Notes: a model not told the origin generated them from the letters alone. A stretch of DNA of 64,000 nucleotides from Clostridia bacterium (GCA_017456555.1 JAFTJF010000011.1:161831-225830), one strand, 5' to 3'. Counted from the first letter of the stretch, positions 17,152 through 25,820 are shown. Made by a program: numbers and translations.

Positions 17152-18219
17152 ATGAACCCAAGAATTAAATGGTTAAGAAATCAATTAATTCCTTTAAAAT
17201 TAGATGGAATAATTGTTTCAAACCCAATAAACATAAGATATTTAACAGGTCTTTCAGAAGAAGGTACTTTAATAATTGCACCAAAGGAAAATGTTTTTAT
17301 AACAGATAGTAGATATATAGAAAGTGTTAATCATAAATTAACTATTGATGATGAAATAATAGCATATGATTCAAGAAACTTAAGTAAATATGATTATGAA
17401 GGCTTTTTTATGTTAGATGAAAATGTTGGTTTTGAAGAAAGTTATTTAACTTATGAAAAATATAAAAGATATCTTCACACTTATCAAGTAAATCTTGTTG
17501 AAACAGAAGGTCTTTTAGAAAATCAAAGAATTGTTAAAGATGAAGAAGAATTTGAATATACAAAAAAAGCTTGTGAAATAACAGATAAAGCTTTTGAATA
17601 TATAATAAGAAATATAAAAAAAGGAATGACTGAAAAAGAAGTAGCATTTGAAATTGAAAGATTTATGATTTCAAATGGAGCTGACGGTTTAGCTTTTGAA
17701 ACAATTGTTGCATCTGGAGAAAATTCTTCAATGCCACATGCTGTTCCATCAGATAGAGTTATTCAAAAAGGTGATATAATTCAATTTGATTTTGGAGCAA
17801 AATATAAAGGATATTGTGCAGATTTATCTAGAGCTGTTTTTGTTGAAGAAGTAAAAGAAGAATATAAAGAAATTTATGATTTTGTTTTAGAAGAACAAAA
17901 AAGATTAAGTAATAGTTTAAAAGACGGAGCAAATATTAAAACTGTTATAAAAGATAGAGAAACAGAATACAAACTTAAAAATTATCAAGTAATGCATGCT
18001 TTTGGACATGGAGTTGGTCTAGAAATTCATGAATTACCAATCTTACGTTCAAACCAAGATAATATTCTAAAAGAAAATTCTATTATTGCAATAGAGCCAG
18101 GAGTATATTTTAGTGGCAAATTTGGAATTAGAATTGAAGATACTTTTAAAGTAACAAAATTTGGAGCAGAAGCAATAACAAAATGCAAAAAAGACTATAC
18201 AATAATTAAATTAGCATAA
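17152..18219 (+). CDS. M24 family Xaa-Pro aminopeptidase
   Basis: The 355-residue enzyme has the creatinase-like N-terminal domain (SNPINIRYLTGLSEEGTLI) and the pita-bread catalytic domain. All metal ligands are visible: DFGAKYKGYCADLSR (two Asp), AFGHGVGLEIHE (His), AIEPGVYF (Glu) and GIRIEDTF (Glu). It releases N-terminal residues next to Pro. It sits directly ahead of efp, the common Firmicutes order; efp also relieves stalling at Pro codons, though this is association only. Confidence 0.94.
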   Translation: MNPRIKWLRNQLIPLKLDGIIVSNPINIRYLTGLSEEGTLIIAPKENVFITDSRYIESVNHKLTIDDEIIAYDSRNLSKYDYEGFFMLDENVGFEESYLTYEKYKRYLHTYQVNLVETEGLLENQRIVKDEEEFEYTKKACEITDKAFEYIIRNIKKGMTEKEVAFEIERFMISNGADGLAFETIVASGENSSMPHAVPSDRVIQKGDIIQFDFGAKYKGYCADLSRAVFVEEVKEEYKEIYDFVLEEQKRLSNSLKDGANIKTVIKDRETEYKLKNYQVMHAFGHGVGLEIHELPILRSNQDNILKENSIIAIEPGVYFSGKFGIRIEDTFKVTKFGAEAITKCKKDYTIIKLA

Positions 18220-18223
18220 CTAC

Positions 18224-18252
18224 TTGATTAAATAAACAAATTATTGTATAAT
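18224..18252 (+). promoter_or_regulatory. Promoter of efp
   Basis: TTGATT (18224-18229), 17-bp spacer, TATAAT (18247-18252). Confidence 0.65.
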
Positions 18253-18291
18253 ATGAAATAGTTGAAATTAAATGAAAAGGGGAGAATTAAA

Positions 18292-18858
18292 ATGGCTGAC
18301 GTATATATGGCAGGAGATTTAAGAAATAACACAACATTTGAATTAGAAGGAAATGTTTTTAAAGTTGTTGAATTCCAACACGTAAAACCTGGTAAAGGAG
18401 CTGCTTTCGTTAGAGTAAAAATGAAAAACGTAATAACAGGAGCTGTTATTGAAAGAACATTTAACCCATCAGAAAAATTATAAGGTGCAGAAATCGAAAA
18501 AAGAGAAATGCAATATTTATATAATGATGGTGGATTATATTATTTAATGGATAACAATACATATGAACAAATTCCATTAAATGAAGAACAATTAGGAGAT
18601 GCTTTAAAATATATTAAAGAAAATATGAATGTTACAGTATTATCTTTTAAAGGAAAAGTATTTAACGTAGAACCACCAATGTTCGTAGAATTAGAAGTAA
18701 CATACACAGAACCTGGATTCAGTGGAAATACAACAACAACATCTGGAAAACCAGCTACATTAGAAAACGGATTAGAAATATCTGTACCTCTATTTGTAGA
18801 AATCGGGGATGTTGTAAGAATTGATACAAGAACTGGTTTATACATGGAAAGAATTTAA
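18292..18858 (+). pseudogene. efp: Elongation factor P, reading frame interrupted by an in-frame TAA
   Basis: The start is ATG 18292 ([12 protein letters not shown]), with AAAGGGGAG upstream. Domain 1 has the loop [10 protein letters not shown], whose Lys (residue 35) is the modification site in other EF-P. At 18481-18483 a TAA lies in frame between SEKL and [16 protein letters not shown]. Alignment with Bacillus EF-P shows no insertion or deletion there: TAA occupies exactly one codon (residue 64), and domains 2 and 3 continue intact to MERI. A single G-to-T change of GAA would explain it. The next ATG (18508) lacks a good ribosome site. Either this is a fresh nonsense mutation, a sequence error, or TAA is read through. 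Promoter, start and terminator are all intact. Confidence 0.85.
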
Positions 18859-18884
18859 TCTTTATTAAAAAATAATAAAGGATC

Positions 18885-18906
18885 GACGGCTATGCCGTCT
18901 TTTTTT
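18885..18906 (+). terminator. Intrinsic terminator of efp, inside the convergent M23 gene
   Basis: GACGGC (18885-18890), loop TAT, GCCGTC (18894-18899), then seven T (18900-18906). The same bases encode KKDGIAVD of the minus-strand M23 peptidase. Confidence 0.88.
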
Positions 18907-19014
18907 ATGCCTAAATGAAGATGTGGACCAGTAGTCGCACCATTTGTATAATTTCCGTTTGAATCCATATAAGAAGAATTACCACCAGAAGATAAAATTT
19001 TAGGACCAACTGTT

Positions 19015-19017
19015 CCG
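19015..19017 (-). other. In-frame CGG at a +1 shift point (M23 peptidase)
   Basis: The minus-strand reading is ATT ATT CGG AAC AGT TGG TCC TAA in the incoming frame. Dropping the C gives ATT ATT GGA ACA GTT GGT CCT, that is IIGTVGP. Confidence 0.75.
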
Positions 19018-19527
19018 AATAATTTCACCGGCATTTATGTAATTACCTAGATTAACAATATAATTTGGAGAAACATGTGAATACTGAATTTCAAGATTGC
19101 TATTTTTAATAATTATTGTATGACCATTTGCTCCTTTGAAATCTCTATAAATAACATTTCCAGAAATTACAGAATAAATAATAGTGCCTTCAGGTGCAGA
19201 AATATCAATTCCAGAATGATTTGATGATGCGCCAGTAGTTGGACTTTTTCTGGGACCGAATGGAGATGTGATTGTATGAAAACCCGGAAGAGGCCAAAAA
19301 TAATCAGAAGTGGAAAAATATGGATTTGAGGATATTGAGGTTTCGGTTTGGTTATAAAAAGAATTTGAAGAATAAGAAAAAATTCCTGCTAAAATTATAA
19401 AGATGAAAATAGAAATATAAAATATTAGAAAAAAAGTTTTTATAAAAATACCTCCTTTAATAATTAATAAATAATTAAGAATTAAAATAAAAAATGACGT
19501 TAAAATTTTATTTGGATTAATTGCAAT

Positions 19528-19557
19528 AAAAAAAGCTTGAATTTAATTCAAGCTTTT
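19528..19557 (-). terminator. Terminator of the tRNA-Trp gene
   Basis: AAAAGCTTGAAT (19531-19542) and ATTCAAGCTTTT (19546-19557) form a 12-bp stem with a 3-nt loop, beginning right after the encoded CCA. On the minus strand the distal arm ends in a T-run. Confidence 0.88.
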
Positions 19558-19558
19558 T

Positions 19559-19633
19559 TGGCAGGGGTAGTAGGATTCGAACCCACACAAGCGGTTTTGG
19601 AGACCGATGTGCTACCATTAACACTATACCCCT
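19559..19633 (-). tRNA. tRNA-Trp (anticodon CCA)
   Basis: A 75-nt cloverleaf is visible: acceptor AGGGGTA/TACCCCT, D-stem GTGT/GCAC, anticodon loop CTCCAAA with CCA anticodon, T-stem GTGGG/CCTAC with loop TTCGAAT, G73 and encoded CCA. The outermost anticodon-stem pair is a T-C mismatch; the other four pairs are sound. It stands alone, with its own promoter and terminator. Confidence 0.96.
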
Positions 19634-19652
19634 AAGTAAATTGACATTAACT

Positions 19653-19681
19653 ATTTTAGCATATAAAATTTTATAATTCAA
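19653..19681 (-). promoter_or_regulatory. Promoter of tRNA-Trp
   Basis: Minus strand TTGAAT (19681-19676), 17-bp spacer, TAAAAT (19658-19653). Confidence 0.6.
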
Positions 19682-19834
19682 GTAAAAAATAAAAAAATAT
19701 AATAAAGTTTTTCTAACCACAAACAGAAATGTAATAAAAATGAAAAAAACGAGCAAATTAAAATAAGGAAAGGTATTGAAAGATTTGGTGAAGAAAGAAT
19801 TTCCAAATATGTCTAAATTTGCGATAAAAAAGTA

Positions 19835-19863
19835 TTGCAAATAAATTTTTATAAATATATAAT
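19835..19863 (+). promoter_or_regulatory. Promoter of the sortase operon
   Basis: TTGCAA (19835-19840), 17-bp spacer, TATAAT (19858-19863). Confidence 0.65.
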
Positions 19864-19902
19864 TACACTAGTCTTATTTTAAAAGTCGAAAGGGGAAAAC
19901 AA

Positions 19903-20490
19903 ATGAAAAAAGTTTCAAAAATTTTAGTTATGGCAGTTGTAGTTTTAGCTGTTGTTACAATGTCATTAAGTGTTAACGCATCAACACAAGTTTTAAAAGA
20001 TTATGTTGGTGGTATCCATAATATAAATAATATGGTTTTTGAATTAACAGATAGCCAAAAAACAGTTGTGTTAAATTATATCTCAACATTAGATACAGAA
20101 ACAGCAGGATCTATTCATGCAGATATTATTGCAGCTGAAAATTTGGTAAGAAATTCAGGAGCTACAAATGTACAAGCAATTAGTAAAAGTGTAAAAACAG
20201 AAGTTATTAATTTAGCAACTTCTGCTGCTGCAAAAGCTAATTTAAAATTAACTGTAAATACAGCAAATAACACATTTACATTAACAAAATTATCTGGAGA
20301 AGTTTTAATATCAGGATCTGCAGATAGTTTAATAAAATACAATACAAGCTCAGGAGCAGCTGGAGCAGCTTCTAGTGCACCTGCTACAACAGGTTCTACA
20401 TTATTATATACAGGTGCAGATTATGCAGTATATGCAGTTTCAGCTTTAGCAATAGTTGCCGTTGCTCTAGTTGTTAAAAAAAGAGCTTAA
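19903..20490 (+). CDS. Secreted surface protein with sortase-type C-terminal signal
   Basis: The 195-residue protein has an N-terminal signal peptide (VSKILVMAVVVLAVVTMSLSVNA). A helical extracellular body of about 125 residues and a Ser/Ala/Thr spacer follow. The C-terminal sorting-like signal is LLYTG (a variant of LPxTG), then a hydrophobic helix and the basic tail KKRA. A sortase gene follows with zero spacing, so this is most likely its dedicated substrate. The body matches no family I recognise. An AAAGGGG ribosome site precedes the ATG. Confidence 0.82.
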   Translation: MKKVSKILVMAVVVLAVVTMSLSVNASTQVLKDYVGGIHNINNMVFELTDSQKTVVLNYISTLDTETAGSIHADIIAAENLVRNSGATNVQAISKSVKTEVINLATSAAAKANLKLTVNTANNTFTLTKLSGEVLISGSADSLIKYNTSSGAAGAASSAPATTGSTLLYTGADYAVYAVSALAIVAVALVVKKRA

Positions 20491-21105
20491 ATGAAAAGTA
20501 AAATCTTAAAAACTATAAAAGCAGCTATTATTTCTCTAATAGTTGCTTTTTTGTTTGTAACAGTAATCTGTTTTATTTTTAAATTGGTTGCAAAAGAAAA
20601 ATTTGATATGGCAATGGACCTAATAGAAATAGTAACAGTTAATAATCCTGTACAAGCAGCAGAACCTATTTTAGAAAATAATATTTTAATAAATTATCCA
20701 ACTTATGGAAGTAAATATGCAACTATAAAAATTGATAGTATAGGTGTAGATTTACCAGTATATTATGGTGCTAATTATACTGTTTTAAAAAGTGGTATTG
20801 CGCATGATGATAAATCTTATTTTCCAGGAGAAGGTGGAAGTGTAATTCTAGCAGGACATAATTTTAAAACTTTTTTAGCAGAATTACCTAATGCAAAAAT
20901 AGGTGATAAAATTATTTTAGAAACATCATATGGAACTTTTACATATGATATATATAATACAAAAATCGTAAAAGAAACAGCTGTAGACGAAGTACCAGTA
21001 CAAAAAGAAAAAGAAATTTTAATGTTATATACATGTTGGCCAATAAACAATATAGGACATGCCTCAGAAAGATATGTTGTTTATGCTAATCTTGTGAAGG
21101 AGTAA
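20491..21105 (+). CDS. Sortase family transpeptidase
   Basis: A 204-residue membrane-anchored sortase. It has an N-terminal transmembrane helix (IISLIVAFLFVTVICFIF), then the beta-barrel with catalytic His in ILAGHNF, catalytic Cys in MLYTCWP and Arg in ASERYVVYA. Size and layout look closest to class D. It cleaves LPxTG-like signals and joins the protein to the wall. Its ATG directly follows the stop of the presumed substrate gene. Confidence 0.92.
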   Translation: MKSKILKTIKAAIISLIVAFLFVTVICFIFKLVAKEKFDMAMDLIEIVTVNNPVQAAEPILENNILINYPTYGSKYATIKIDSIGVDLPVYYGANYTVLKSGIAHDDKSYFPGEGGSVILAGHNFKTFLAELPNAKIGDKIILETSYGTFTYDIYNTKIVKETAVDEVPVQKEKEILMLYTCWPINNIGHASERYVVYANLVKE

Positions 21106-21108
21106 ATT

Positions 21109-21990
21109 ATGAAAGTTTTTAGCTCTATAATAAGTACAATCTTATCCTTTTTTATAATATTTACAATTTCATTATTAATTTGTTTGAATGTTTTAGATAA
21201 TAAATTAATGGATAAAGAATATGTTTTATCAAAAATGTACGAGCTTAAAATTTATGATCAAATCTCAAGTGAAGTTGAATCAGGATTTGAAAAATATATT
21301 TATCAATCAGGATTACCAGAAGAAATAATTAAAGGATTATTTACTGAAGAAATGATTAAAAATGATGTTAATTCATTAATTAATTGTTTATATGATGGTA
21401 CAGAAATAACTTTAAGTGATGAAATTTTAAGAAATACATTAGATGCTAGAATTCAAGAATATTTAGCATCTCAAAATAAAACATCTGATAAAGAATTACA
21501 AAATAATATAAAAAAATTTGAAGATTTAATAGTAGAAGAATATAAAAAAAATGTAAATGTTTCAACAACTTTATATACAAAAGGTTTTGGAATTTTAGAA
21601 AAAATTAGAGAAGTAAGAAATGGTCTTGGAAATTGGCCTATAATAATTCTAGTAGTATTAATAGTAGTTTTAGTATTATTAAATATTAAAGATTTACTAG
21701 TAGCATTAAACTTCTTAGCAATTTCTTCATTATCATTAGGAGTTGTTTTGAAATTAGGTGTTTCATTAATTTTTAAAAATATCGATTTTGATAATTTATT
21801 AATATTTGCCAAATCATTAAGTAATTTAATTAGTGGAATTGCAAAAGAAAACTTATATTTATTATCAGATAATGGAAATTTATTTATTTTTTGCGGAATA
21901 GTTGGAATTGTAGTTTCTGCTATTTTGAGAAGTTCTAATAATCAAAAACCTAAAAGAAGATTTGCAAATTCAAAAAAAGAGGAAGAATAA
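21109..21990 (+). CDS. Membrane protein of the sortase operon, unknown function
   Basis: The 293-residue protein has an N-terminal helix (residues about 7-28), a charged outer region of about 140 residues rich in helices, then three to four closely packed C-terminal helices and a basic cytosolic tail (KPKRRFANSKKEEE). It lies 3 nt after the sortase gene, so it may be a partner in surface display. I cannot assign a family. Confidence 0.78.
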   Translation: MKVFSSIISTILSFFIIFTISLLICLNVLDNKLMDKEYVLSKMYELKIYDQISSEVESGFEKYIYQSGLPEEIIKGLFTEEMIKNDVNSLINCLYDGTEITLSDEILRNTLDARIQEYLASQNKTSDKELQNNIKKFEDLIVEEYKKNVNVSTTLYTKGFGILEKIREVRNGLGNWPIIILVVLIVVLVLLNIKDLLVALNFLAISSLSLGVVLKLGVSLIFKNIDFDNLLIFAKSLSNLISGIAKENLYLLSDNGNLFIFCGIVGIVVSAILRSSNNQKPKRRFANSKKEEE

Positions 21991-22002
21991 TCTCTTATTC
22001 TA

Positions 22003-22031
22003 TTTACAAAAAAATGAAAATAAAATAAAAT
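22003..22031 (+). promoter_or_regulatory. Promoter of the VWA-XpaC-TelA operon
   Basis: TTTACA (22003-22008), 17-bp spacer, TAAAAT (22026-22031). Confidence 0.5.
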
Positions 22032-22081
22032 ATTTATATTGATAATACGCTTAAAATTTTTGCGTGTTTGGAGGGAATATT

Positions 22082-23698
22082 TTGGAAAAAAATAAAATTA
22101 AATATATAATTTTTATAGCAGTTGTTTTAATAATTACATATTTATTTAATGTTGCTTATGATCAAATTCAATCAGATTTGGCTGATTTAACTGATTTAGA
22201 GTATGAAACAACGGAAAATAGTTTGAAAATTATTTCAAGTTCAGAAAATCAAGACTTAGAAAATATCATAAAAACTTATGCAAGAGAAAATGATATTGAA
22301 ATAGAAATTGAATATGCTGGAACATTAGAAATAATGGAAAAATTAAATTCAGGAGAAGAATATGATGCTGTATGGTGTTCTAATTCAGTATGGCTTTATA
22401 TGTTAGATGATTCAGTAGAAATATCCGAATCAAAATCAACAAGTATAAATCCTGTAATATTTGCAATAAAAGAATCAAAAGCAAGAGAATTAGGTTTTAT
22501 TGATAGAGATATTTATACTAAAGATATAGTAGAAGCTATAAAAAATGGAAGCTTAAAATTTAGTATGTCAAATCCGACTCAAACAAATTCAGGAGCAACA
22601 GCATATTTAGGATTGTTATCAACTCTTGCAGGAAATCCTGAAGTGTTAAATACAACTCATTTAGAAGATGAATATGTAAAACAAGAATTAGTTTCATTAT
22701 TCAACGGAATGGAACGTTCTTCTGGTAGCGAAAGTTTTCTTGAAGAATTATTTTTAAAAGGCTCTTATGAAGCTGTTGTTACCTACGAATCTTCAATAAT
22801 AAATATTAACAATCAATTAGAGAGAAATAACCAAGAAACGTTATATGCATTATATCCAATAGATGGAGTTTCAATTTCAGATTCTCCTCTTGCATATATA
22901 GATAATGGAAATGATGATAAAAAAGAATTATTTTTAAATTTTAGAAATTATATTTTAAGTGATGAAGGACAAGAATTACTTGCACAAACTGGTAGAAGAA
23001 CTTGGTTTGGTGGAGTAAATGAAAAGGTAGATAAAGATATATTTAATCCTGATTGGGGAATAGATACATCTAAATATATTGTGCCTATAAAATTTCCAAA
23101 TACAAAAATAATTCAAGATGCGCTTAGCTTATATCAAGCTGAATTAAGAAAACCTATACATACAGTATTTTGTCTAGATTATTCTGGAAGTATGTATGGG
23201 GAGGGAAATCAAGAGTTAACAGATGCAATGAAATACATATTAACACAAGAAGAAGCCCAAAAAGATTTATTACAATTTACAGAAAAAGATAAAATAACAG
23301 TAATACCTTTTAGTACAAATGTAATTTCTACTTGGCAAACAACAGATGGAACTAATACACAAGACATATTAACAAATATTTTAAATTTAGAGCCAACTGG
23401 TTCAACAAATATTTATGATACTTCAATTGAAGCTTTAGAAATATTAAATCAAGAAGATGGAAATACATATAATCTTTCAATAATTCTTATGACAGATGGA
23501 TTATCAAATATGGGCTCTTATTCTGATTTAAGTTATGAATATAGAAAAATGGGAAAAGAGATTCCAATTTATTCAATTATGTTTGGTAATGCATATGAAA
23601 ATGAGTTAGAATATATTGCAGAATTAACAAATGCAAAAGTATTTGATGGAAAAACAGATTTATTAAAAGCATTTAAAGAAGTGAGAGGATATAATTAA
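22082..23698 (+). CDS. Membrane-anchored solute-binding-like protein fused to a VWA domain
   Basis: The TTG start at 22082 is preferred because GGAGGG lies 6 nt upstream; the upstream GTG at 22064 would put this site inside the gene. The 538-residue product has an N-terminal anchor (IIFIAVVLIITYLFNV). An ABC-type periplasmic-binding fold follows (about residues 40-330; SSSENQDLENII start and a type-2 hinge pattern). A von Willebrand A domain (about 355-538) has the MIDAS motif DYSGSM and a later TGSTNIYD. The fusion suggests an extracellular metal-dependent adhesion or sensing protein. It leads a five-gene operon containing XpaC, a second binding protein and TelA. Confidence 0.85.
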   Translation: MEKNKIKYIIFIAVVLIITYLFNVAYDQIQSDLADLTDLEYETTENSLKIISSSENQDLENIIKTYARENDIEIEIEYAGTLEIMEKLNSGEEYDAVWCSNSVWLYMLDDSVEISESKSTSINPVIFAIKESKARELGFIDRDIYTKDIVEAIKNGSLKFSMSNPTQTNSGATAYLGLLSTLAGNPEVLNTTHLEDEYVKQELVSLFNGMERSSGSESFLEELFLKGSYEAVVTYESSIININNQLERNNQETLYALYPIDGVSISDSPLAYIDNGNDDKKELFLNFRNYILSDEGQELLAQTGRRTWFGGVNEKVDKDIFNPDWGIDTSKYIVPIKFPNTKIIQDALSLYQAELRKPIHTVFCLDYSGSMYGEGNQELTDAMKYILTQEEAQKDLLQFTEKDKITVIPFSTNVISTWQTTDGTNTQDILTNILNLEPTGSTNIYDTSIEALEILNQEDGNTYNLSIILMTDGLSNMGSYSDLSYEYRKMGKEIPIYSIMFGNAYENELEYIAELTNAKVFDGKTDLLKAFKEVRGYN

Positions 23699-24327
23699 TG
23701 AGCAAAAAACAAAGTGTAAAAGGACAAATATTATCAGCAGTAATAGGCGCAACATTTTTTGCAGTTCCATATTTAGGATTCGGAATATCTATTTTACCTG
23801 CATTAGGAATGGGAGCATTAGCTTTTGGAGCTGGAAGTTTAGTATTTTCTGAAAATACTAGTTCAAATGAGGTTATAGAAAAAGAAAAATCCTTTTATGA
23901 ATTGATAAATGATGCAAAAAAACAAAATGCAGAAATTTATTCGATGATTAATAGAGTTGAAAAAGGAACGCTTCAAGATGATATAACAGAAGTTCATGGT
24001 TTAGCTAAAAAAATTATTGATGCTGTTTCTAAAAATCCAAATAAATTAAATCAAGCTCAAAGTTTCTTTGGATATTATTTACCTGTAACTGTAAAAATAT
24101 TAAAAAAATATGATCTTATAGAAAATCAATCATTAGATAATGAAGAAATGAAAAGGTTTATGATATCTACTGAAAATATGATTGTAAAAATAAAAGAATC
24201 ATTTAAGATGCAACTTGCTAATCTATATCAAGCTGATATGTTAGATACTGATGCTGAAATGAAAGTGTTTGACTCACTATTAAAAGCAGAAGGTTTTTCT
24301 GATATTAATGATTTTAATATAAAATAA
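23698..24327 (+). CDS. xpaC: XpaC family (5-bromo-4-chloroindolyl phosphate hydrolysis) protein
   Basis: The 209-residue protein has an N-terminal hydrophobic hairpin (residues about 12-50), then a helical cytosolic domain. The family block 'VSKNPNKLNQAQSFFGYYLPVTVKILKKYD' (quoted from about residues 106-135) is clear. XpaC is widely found next to TelA; its biochemical role is unknown despite the name. Its ATG overlaps the preceding stop by one base (TAATG). Confidence 0.85.
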   Translation: MSKKQSVKGQILSAVIGATFFAVPYLGFGISILPALGMGALAFGAGSLVFSENTSSNEVIEKEKSFYELINDAKKQNAEIYSMINRVEKGTLQDDITEVHGLAKKIIDAVSKNPNKLNQAQSFFGYYLPVTVKILKKYDLIENQSLDNEEMKRFMISTENMIVKIKESFKMQLANLYQADMLDTDAEMKVFDSLLKAEGFSDINDFNIK

Positions 24328-24341
24328 AGGAGGAAAATCAT

Positions 24342-25478
24342 TTGAATAAGAAAACAATTGGAATTGCAATTTTTATTTTATTAATTTTAGCAATAGTTGG
24401 AATAAAAGTTGTTAATGATGATGAAAGCACGATAATGACAAATGAAAAAGCTCAAACTTTAACAACAGTTACTGTTGCTGTTGGTGGAGGAAAAGAAGAT
24501 TTCATTGCAGATGAACGTGTTAATCAAATAATGAAAGAAAAATATGGAATTGAAGCTGTTTATGACAGTTGGAGTAATGGTAAAATGATTGTAAATCCTC
24601 TAACAAGAGAAGATGGTTCAAGTTATGATTTAATGTTTTGCTCAGACCAAAGATTTTATGATTATTATAAATTATCACCAGATAAATCAAAAGGAGAAGC
24701 TGATAGAGAAACAGTTTTAGATGGTGGATTAACTTTAAATACACCAATAGTTATATATAGTTGGGACTCTGTTGTTGATGCTTTAATAAATGAGTCAATA
24801 GTAACAGAAAAAGATGGAGTATATTATATAACAGATATGAATAAACTTCTTGGTTACATATTAGAAGGAAAGAAATGGTCTGATATAGGCTTAGATATGC
24901 TTTATGGAAGTATAAATATTGCTTCAACAGATCCTGTAACTTCATCACCAGGAGCTACTTATTATGGACTTTTATTATCAATAATGTGTGGTGGAAATGT
25001 AACAGAAACTGCAATGCAAGAAAATTTACCTAAACTAAAAGAGTTTTATGAAAAATCTGGATATATGAATAATACACCAGCAGATTTGTTTGAAAGATAT
25101 TTAAAAACAGGAATGGGTGGAGAACCTATGATTGTAGATTATGAAAAAAGTATAGTAGAATTTGCAAATTCAAATCCAGATGGTTTTGAACAAGTAAAAG
25201 ATAGTATCAGAATCTTATATCCAACACCTACAATCTGGAATTCACATTGTATAGCAACATTTACTGAAAATGGAAATAAATATAATGAAGTTTTTGAAGA
25301 TTCGGAAATTGGACAAATTGCTTGGGAAAAATATGGATTTAGAACAGGTGTTACAGGTGGAAATTATGATGTTACAGGACTTGGAATAAATGGAATTCCA
25401 CAAACAATAACAAGTACAGTTTCTAGTTTGAAAATGAGTATGTATAATGAATTAATATCTTACTTAGGAGGAAATTAG
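24342..25478 (+). CDS. Membrane-anchored extracellular solute-binding-like protein
   Basis: It starts at TTG 24342 with AAGGAGGAAAA upstream. The 378-residue product has an N-terminal anchor (IGIAIFILLILAIVGIKV) without a lipobox Cys. A two-lobe binding-protein fold follows: 'ERVNQIMKEKYGIEAVYDSW', 'LMFCSDQRF' and 'ITSTVSSLKMS' resemble the bacterial extracellular binding-protein class also seen in the first gene of this operon. No ABC permease or ATPase is nearby, so a transport role is doubtful; sensing or assembly is as likely. Confidence 0.75.
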   Translation: MNKKTIGIAIFILLILAIVGIKVVNDDESTIMTNEKAQTLTTVTVAVGGGKEDFIADERVNQIMKEKYGIEAVYDSWSNGKMIVNPLTREDGSSYDLMFCSDQRFYDYYKLSPDKSKGEADRETVLDGGLTLNTPIVIYSWDSVVDALINESIVTEKDGVYYITDMNKLLGYILEGKKWSDIGLDMLYGSINIASTDPVTSSPGATYYGLLLSIMCGGNVTETAMQENLPKLKEFYEKSGYMNNTPADLFERYLKTGMGGEPMIVDYEKSIVEFANSNPDGFEQVKDSIRILYPTPTIWNSHCIATFTENGNKYNEVFEDSEIGQIAWEKYGFRTGVTGGNYDVTGLGINGIPQTITSTVSSLKMSMYNELISYLGGN

Positions 25479-25479
25479 A

Positions 25480-25800
25480 ATGAAAAAACAAATATACGTA
25501 GAAGATGAAGTGATTAGAATTATTGAACATAAGCCAAAATTTTTATCTTTTGAAATAGAAGAAAATGAAATCAAAGTTCCTGTGCATTTAATAAAATTAG
25601 TACAAAAGGCATATAGTCCAAACGGTGGAACAATGTCTATCGCAATATTTTTAGAAACAGAAGATGAATTTTTTGTAACATATGAAGAAGTTGATAATAT
25701 TGATTTAGTTTTTGACACTATATTGGACTTAAAAGAGAGAACAAACAAATTTAGAGTAGAACTTTATAATATTGAAACTCAAGAAACTATAGATAAATAA
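25480..25800 (+). CDS. Small conserved-looking cytosolic protein, unknown function
   Basis: The 106-residue acidic protein with alternating strands has no membrane segment. It lies one base after the preceding stop and 20 nt before telA, clearly part of the operon. I recognise no family. Confidence 0.7.
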   Translation: MKKQIYVEDEVIRIIEHKPKFLSFEIEENEIKVPVHLIKLVQKAYSPNGGTMSIAIFLETEDEFFVTYEEVDNIDLVFDTILDLKERTNKFRVELYNIETQETIDK

Positions 25801-25820
25801 ATTAAGGAGGAAAGTATTTA

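Larger units (their letters stand above)
18855..19443 (-). pseudogene. M23 family peptidase (LytM-type) with a +1 frame break at CGG and an ATA in the start position
   Basis: On the minus strand, AAAGGAGG is followed 7 nt later by ATA (19443-19441), where ATG is expected; no ATG, GTG or TTG start lies nearby. The product would have an anchor (TFFLIFYISIFIFIILAG), a linker, then an M23 endopeptidase domain with NHSGIDISAPEG (HxxxD zinc ligands) and PHLHLGI (HxH). Between them the frame breaks at codon CGG (19017-19015): skipping its C gives GEIIGTVGPK, the family consensus. The total is about 195 residues. The last codons contain the efp terminator hairpin, and its stop (18857-18855) overlaps the efp stop antiparallel. 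It is functional only if CGG is decoded with a shift and AUA can initiate; otherwise it is a decayed wall hydrolase. Confidence 0.78.

Noticed and set aside
18481-18483. Reassigned TAA codon (TAA as an amino acid)
   Set aside because: TAA ends most intact genes in this window at the expected family length, so it is a normal stop here.
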